Part shown: positions 58,172 to 64,000 of the stretch, in pieces | Layout: every line of letters begins with the position of its first letter | How positions within the stretch are numbered: the stretch's first letter is position 1 | Source: Gautieria morchelliformis | Taxonomy: Eukaryota > Basidiomycota > Agaricomycetes > Gomphales > Gomphaceae | Reading direction: 5' to 3' | Length of the DNA: 64,000 nt | Assembly: GCA_015179125.1 (NCBI GenBank) | Contig: WHVA01000260.1 | Span: 1-64,000, forward strand | Position numbers and translations under genes: made by a program | The notes under the pieces: model-generated | What the model was told of the DNA's origin: nothing | The model's input: the letters and a program-made list of their open reading frames with translations, nothing else | Database searches by the model: none

Positions 58172-59570
58172 TTATATCTCTGAAGCTGTCGTTAGCTGCG
58201 ACTCACGAAGTGCAAGCCGCTCACCAATACGCATGCCCTGAACAACAGCCGTTATCTCTAGTCCCAGCTCTTGTTTATGCACTAACGTCTTGATCTGATG
58301 GACGATGAGCAGACTTGGATCATTGACATCACTAAATGCGGCCTTGCAATGAATGATGTACAATGTCAGGCCTTTCAGAGCGCCGGTTCTGCCTGTTCGT
58401 TGTCGTTTTGAGCTCCGCATCACACCCTCTTGTTTCGCTTTCAGACTGAGCACCTCATCAGCAAAGGCCTCCAATTCATGCAAGACATGCTTAGGGGAGA
58501 GATGCCCGAAAAGCAGTGCATCTTCTCGATCGGATGGCCACGAGCATTCTAGAAAAATGGCGCTTAGTTGTTCTGGAACCAATGGTGCAGCCGCTCGCCA
58601 AACTGCAATGGTCTGTGGTTTGACAGAGAGCGAGTCGGGCTCCACGTCACCAAAGAAAAGAAATTGTCGTTTAGTCACATCATGACGGACGAAGAAGGCG
58701 GAAGATTCGTAAGGCTCCTTCGGATCGGTGAAACTTCCACCATGCGTAAGAGGCATCATGCGAACGGATACATCTGGGCACATCTGTTGATACTGATCTT
58801 CTTGGAGACTGGAGTACCATGATTTAGGCACTGAGTTACCATCAATTAGAAGTGTAATGAATGAAAGAAGCTTACATAGTCAATAAATATGGGGTCTCCT
58901 CATCATCTTCTCGTCGGCTTGCTAACTTTGGCCAGAGGCGACCGGAAAACACAGTCTCCAGATCCTCGAGAACTGTGTTCATAGCCACGATATTCTTTCG
59001 CTTGCCTCCTGAAAAGGACCCCGCTGAAAGGACGAGCCCACTGGCGGTGTAGAGGTAAATTTGTCAGAGTTCGACGACACATGGTAGCAAGGAAATTTTT
59101 TAAACCTGATATGATCAAAATGAGAGTGTGTCACAAGGTAAGTACTGGCCAAGACGCAGGTCAATATCGGATCATATAGAAATCATTATGGCTAACCCTA
59201 CAGCCTCAAATATACGAGAGGCAGCTAAAGTGGAGTTCATGGACGCCTCAAATCCGAAGTACGACAGGAGTTCAACATTGTCACGGAGTAGATGTGACAG
59301 TGTACCGATTCCAGACCCTGTTGTCATGAAGCGAGCAGAAGGTTCAACAGATCCACTTTATCGTCTGTACAAAACATAACCAATGTACAAACCGGCCTCC
59401 AGCGCGAACACGTTTCCCTCCCAAGTCGTGTCGTAGGTCTTGCATAAATATCTGGATGACAACATCAGGAAATCGGGAATTGTATGCTAGAGAAGGACAT
59501 ACGAAGAAAGGTTAGTTTCAAGTGGACCCCCACCAGAGCCAAGAGCAAATATGGAAAACGAAGGCGTCAT
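58172..59570 (-). CDS. class II cyclic-nucleotide phosphodiesterase (low-affinity PDE1 type)
   Basis: A minus-strand gene of the metallo-beta-lactamase-like class II cAMP phosphodiesterases, which hydrolyse cAMP to AMP. The start Met at 59570 leads directly into the family N-terminus FSIFALGSGGGPLETNLSS. Further exons give GIGTLSHLLRDN and the metal-binding motif THSHFDHI (about 59113-59136). SGLVLSAGSFSGGKRKNIVA, RQFLFFGDVEPDS and IFLECSWPSDREDALLFGHL follow, with the other acidic and histidine metal ligands. The end is KGLTLYIIHCKAAF and GLEITAVVQGMRIGE. All recognisable ligands are present. It would lower cAMP-PKA signalling. It converges on striatin. Confidence 0.88.
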
Positions 59571-59885
59571 GAATCTAAGGAAGTGGACTCTGAATAGATG
59601 TGCGAATGCACGACCGTACAGGAGAGCTTCACGCACCGCCGAGACCCACAAGGAGACAGCGTATCCGCTGTTCGATTGTTGGGTCTCGAAATGCAGGTGA
59701 GTCAAGCGTAAGCACAAAAGGAGCTGATTACATTACGTAAGTCGACTGCTCATTGTTTCACTAAAACTCCGGCCGTGGTCTGCGAATGAGTGGCAACTTT
59801 AATCACAAGTGAGTGCACAATATTAAATTCGCTCCATCCGCAAGTACAATAGGATAAAGAAAGCAAAAACAAGTAATATTCTTCC
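59571..59885. other. intergenic, EDE1 end to phosphodiesterase start
   Basis: About 315 bases should contain the phosphodiesterase promoter and the EDE1 3' end. No clear TATA or repeat was seen. Confidence 0.4.
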
Positions 59886-62800
59886 TCAAGCGGCCCCTAA
59901 AAGACTGTTCAGGGCCTTCTGCATATCATAGCCATGGGTTTCTAGGGCTGCAATGCTTTGAGTCCTAGAGAATCCCATAGCCGCCAATTGTTTTACGGGC
60001 TCAGCATCATCCTCAACTGCGGGAGTAACAGCGCCTGGCAATGGTGGCTCAGAGATCGGGGAAAGATATTGCTGTGCGTCGGGGAGTTGCTGGTGTAACT
60101 GTGAATGGGTTCGTTTGTCTTCCTTGTCCTTCGACTTGTCTTTCCGTCCAAAGGGGAAACGAATCTATAAATGCCTTGACGATTAGCCTCGGTCATATTT
60201 CGTCATCATATGACTCACGCTAAGTTTGTGTTTGGGCGCAGTCTCAGCCTTGGAACCGGAGCCTATTCGTAACCTCGGAGAGGACGCACGGGGCGGAAGT
60301 GGGGGAGATGAGGTCTTCTTTGAAGGGCCAACGGTGGATGGTGACTGATAGGGGGAAGCAGGCCGTATGGGTGGAGAAGCAGGCCGTGCAGAAGGGGATG
60401 GTAATAAAGTATCTGCCAACTTCGAAGGTTGCTCTGTAGGGAAAGGATCTCCACTCATTGATAGAGATGTTTCTGGAGACATGATACCAAAGACATCAAG
60501 TCGTTGTCCTCCGTTAGCTGTAGCCTGCTGTCCATTGCCGTTCGAAATAACGGGAGAGCTCAGACCGAAGGCGTCATCGAATGATACAGAGGCCATCCCA
60601 TTAGCCGGGGATGAAGCAGGAGGATAAGAAAACGGCCTATCCGTTGTTTGCATCACTGAGATTGGACTCGTCGCTTGAGGCCTAGCTTCCGCAGGAATCG
60701 AAGGCACGAGAGGTGCGGAAACCGGCGGGAAGGATGATGCCGCTGTCTCAACCTTGGGCTCTGGACGAGCAGTGACCGTTGGCAAAGATATATGCTCGCC
60801 AGTGGTGCCGTTCATAGCGGACGAAAAATCGAAGTTATCATCAAATGCAGAGTCAAGTTTGAAAGCGGGGGATGTATCCTTCGTGGAACTGGGAAGCTTT
60901 CCGAGAGCTTCGTCAAAGTCATTTAAGCTAGAGGGGTTATGGGTCGCGACACTCGCGTTTGGCTCAAGAACAGTCTCGATTGTTGGTGGTGGTGCAGTAT
61001 GTCCCGCGAGAGGTTCTAATGGAGTATGTGAGAAGTTCGAGGGACTGAATGGGTCCATTGCTCCCGCAATAGAATGGGAACTGAGTGTGCGAGTCGATAG
61101 AGCGCGCCCAGGCGATCGACTACGCTTTGGGGATGAATTCCCAGATGTCGCAGGTGAAGCCTTTCCTGTCGCAGGGTGGTTAACAGGATGACCCATCGCA
61201 TTAAACGTATCGTCAAACGCGGGTTTGATAGACGTCAGTTGTTCCAGCCCAGGCGGAGCACGGTCAGACTGCAATTGTTCATCACTCTTTTTGGGATATT
61301 TCGTTCCTAATGGTTCGTCATCGCTGTCACTAGTGTCGGACTCGTTCTCTATCTCACGAAGTGGGGCTAGAGCTCCGTCCCCTTCCAGACTAGGTGGGTA
61401 TGCGCCAGGTAATGAGTGCTGCCCTTCCGATAACTCCCTGCCAACAACACCTTGGCTACCAGGGGAAGGTGGCACTACTAGTGGTGCGCCGTTCTCGGCT
61501 GGCGAAACGGCAGACGCTGGTGGTACACTGTGAACACCAGGTCCTGCCGCTATGCTGGCAGTGGGCTCAGAGGCTATGGCAACCTCAGCAACTGTCATGG
61601 ATGTCTTGTTTGGTGGTGTTTCTGTAGCAGCTGGGATTGAGGGAACTATGAAGATATCGGAAGGTTCCACTGCCGTTGCGTCGTCACTCAAAGGCGATGA
61701 AATCGGAAAGGTGGAGGTTGGGTCACCAGCTCCCACTGATGCCATTGCAAGTCGTTCGAATGGATTAGTACTCTGCCGGCCTGGCGGTTGGGGAGTGGTG
61801 GATTGAGGAGTATCCGGTAGTGGGATCGCATCCGCGGCAGTAGACGGGGCTGGACTTGTGATGCTGTCAACATGAATGAAGTCATCTGGTGTAGCTGACG
61901 GAGCTATCTCGAGGCCAGAAATATGTTCATCCACTATTCTCTTTTCCTGCTGAGCAAGCTCGATCTCTTTTTGCACAACTTCGAGTTCCTTAGTGCTCTT
62001 TAGTTTCTCTGCCTCCGCGGTGGCCAATTGCTTTTTCGCAATGGCAAGCAGGCCTTTCTGCTGCCTAACGTCCTTCTTCGCCTTTTCGATACCAGCCTTG
62101 AGGACGTCCGTCTCGGCCCCAACCGCCTTCATCTTACGTTGTAAATCTCGAATCTCTTCCTTATCTCTGAGAACGGAACCTTCTACTTCTGCCTTTTCTA
62201 CTTTCGTGGCGCTGAGCTCGCTCTCAGCACTGATGAGTTCTCCTCGGGTCTTCTGGATATCAGACCTCTGTGTGGCCAGTCTTTCGCAAAGATTAGCCAG
62301 ATGTCGCGACTCGGTTTCGATGGATGCTCTGGCGGAGGAGAGTTGTGTTTGAAGCTGCGACAATTCCGCCGCGTGCTGGGTGACTGTCTGCTCCGTGGAA
62401 ACCTTGTCAGTTCGAGTAGTTTCGAGCGAGCGAGTCGTGGAAGCAAGTTGGTTCCGCAAGTTTCCTATTTCTGCAGAATTGTCGGGAAGAGATTCTGGTC
62501 TGGAAGCCTCGTCATCATCATCACCGAGAAGGTCCTTATTAGCAGCTGAGGGTATATACCGTTAGGACATCATAGACATAAGCCAAATGTTTTTCTAACC
62601 TGGGCTAAATACAGAAGACTCTTGACTCTGGACAAGTGGCGGGACCACGCCTGGGTATGACGGAGAGGACGCGCCCTTGCCAAGGCTGTGGCCAAACGCG
62701 GACGACGGCGGATGAATTCCCGTGCTTCCACCCGTTTGCTCAGGCTGCAAGGCTGAGCCGGAAGGTAGATCATCTAGGAGCAGATCGAACTGAGGTTCAT

Positions 62801-64000
62801 TCATTGCTGGCGTAGTAGACGTCCTCATAGAGGGGGGGACAAGCAACAGTGGCAAAGTCGAGGGAATTTCGTTACCGGCTAGCCTCGAATTGATGATATG
62901 CATAGCTACCGCAAAGCCTTCACGTGTCAGATGGCCATCATTGCCGAGATCTGCGAGGTCCCTACACCAATTGTCAAGGTATCTGACGGAGTCTAGAGTA
63001 AAACTAACCATATTTGTGCCAGTTCAGTCCCTGGTAATTTCGACTCTAGCATGAAAGGTACTGCTACCTCACCCTCAATGTAGCCTCGGTGTTGAGAATC
63101 TAGCCCATCGAAGAATTTATCTGAAGAGAGTTTCTCCTCAGGTGAAATACCCCATGGTTGACTAGATGGCTTTGTAGTGATGGGTGGTGAGACAGATGAT
63201 CTCGTAAAGCCATACGTGGATTGACGTGTTGGTGTTTGAGGTGGTTGCTGGCCAGTGTGCTGCGGCTTGATGGTGTTCGATCCCAGGGCCGCTGTCCCAG
63301 AGCCTGTGTACTGCCGAGGAATCTGAAAAACACTGTGATGTGGGGAGCTCAGTGCTGACGCACTACCGCCCGTCGCGTGACTGACAACCGTGGCATTCGC
63401 GTCTAAACTCTGAGCTGCTTGGTCGCATACCCATTTAGGAAGACTAGATGGAAGGACAAGGGAAGGGGAAGACATAGCGGCTTGAATAAGATACATTCCG
63501 ATAGTAAAATCTGTGCTATCGAGAGCTCCTCGCGTTTTAGTGTCCGCCAGAGTCCTAATGGACAGAAACATAAGGGTCAAATCAATCCAAATCAGCACAT
63601 GAGGGAAAGGTACCAGATGTGCGACAATTTGTCATAAGAGAGTTTGGACTTGACGAACACATCCCGCGACTTTTCACCTTGAGCATAACGTGTCCATCCC
63701 TGAACTTGTTCTAGAGAGCAAGCATTATCAACGTACCACTGAGCAATCCATTGACGGGACCGCATCCAATAAATAGTTTAAAAAATTTAGTTTTATCTTG
63801 CTGGGTTAATGGAGGGAGTGTAGAGCTGGCGGCTGAAGGAATGGCTCGTAGAGCAGGACTGGATGGCGGTGGAGGTCTAGCTGCAACAGGCTGAGATACG
63901 CCGTCGATATGTGCAAGTGGACCGGCTATGTTTCAAACAGGACATTAGCAAGAGGAAAGTTCATCAAGACCTTGGCATCATGACTGACGTTTATCCAATA
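59886..64000 (-). CDS. EDE1/Eps15-like EH-domain endocytic scaffold (partial)
   Basis: A minus-strand gene whose 5' end lies beyond the right edge. Seen from 64000 downward are a Pro/Ala linker (AARPPPPSSPALRAIPS) and one EH domain (KLFIGCGPVNGLLSG, VFVKSKLSYDKLSHIW, TLADTKTRGALDSTDFTIG). A Ser/Pro linker and another EH domain (KFFDGLDSQHRGYIEG, DLGNDGHLTREGFAVAMHII) follow. Then comes a long coiled coil (62460 to about 61930), a 1.7 kb disordered Ser/Pro/Asp part, a basic patch (FPFGRKDKSKDKEDKR) and a C-terminal UBA domain (VKQLAAMGFSRTQSIAALE) ending at 59886. EDE1 reaches endocytic sites first and recruits adaptors through NPF and ubiquitin binding. A further N-terminal EH domain is expected outside the window. 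Confidence 0.92.

Noticed and set aside
60367-61191. several plus-strand frames over EDE1
   Set aside because: They are shadows of the disordered Ser/Pro-rich part of EDE1, which is a single long minus-strand frame from 62459 to 60183.

Overview
The window is nuclear DNA of a filamentous basidiomycete. Genes are packed closely, most are cut by many introns of about 45 to 65 bases, and the gene set fits Agaricomycetes: GSK3, a MET30-type F-box/WD40 protein, HOOK, CDC50, NOT1, TMA7, striatin, cAMP phosphodiesterase and EDE1. The style of the Ty3 element and a kinase-RasGEF fusion would suit Cantharellales such as Rhizoctonia, but this is only an impression.

Layout. 1-7929 is the 3' part of a broken chromodomain Ty3/gypsy element (chromovirus). 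Its own 3' LTR is 7268-7929, another LTR element's remnant is inserted at about 2960-4375, and an accessory gene is read antisense between integrase and LTR. 7930-14488 is a decayed, gene-poor stretch with relics of a family 17 glycosyltransferase and a peroxisomal thiolase, plus a 27-bp-arm hairpin. 14489-24089 holds GSK3 (+), the F-box/WD40 gene (+) and a long minus-strand gene joining an MLKL-like N-terminal bundle, a TKL-type kinase and a complete RasGEF module. 24261-29280 holds a RhoGAP-like gene whose frame appears damaged, and little else. 29281-43096 holds a GPI-type cupredoxin (+), HOOK (+), CDC50/LEM3 (+), RNA 3'-phosphate cyclase (-), an MFS sugar porter (-) and, divergent from it, an Agt-type alpha-amylase-like enzyme (+). 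43397-50671 is NOT1 (+), converging on a secreted S9-like hydrolase (-). 54347-64000 holds TMA7 (+), striatin (+), class II cAMP phosphodiesterase (-) and EDE1 (-, running off the right edge).

How the genes relate. This is a eukaryotic region, so neighbours need not share a pathway. The divergent sugar porter and GH13 enzyme are the best case for shared control. Several products belong to growth and trafficking: HOOK (endosome-dynein), CDC50 (lipid flippase), EDE1 (endocytosis), striatin (STRIPAK hub), and cAMP, Ras and GSK3 signalling.

The most unusual observations are: (a) an antisense Cys-rich protein in the chromovirus with exact Zn2Cys6 spacing, inside an element saturated with TTCCG, which contains the CCG/CGG triplet such proteins often bind; (b) the MLKL-like/kinase/RasGEF fusion; (c) an amylase-like enzyme that lost both conserved histidines, with GC-AG introns and a 7-base microexon at its nucleophile; (d) a 63-residue TMA7 spread over seven exons, one of 9 bases.
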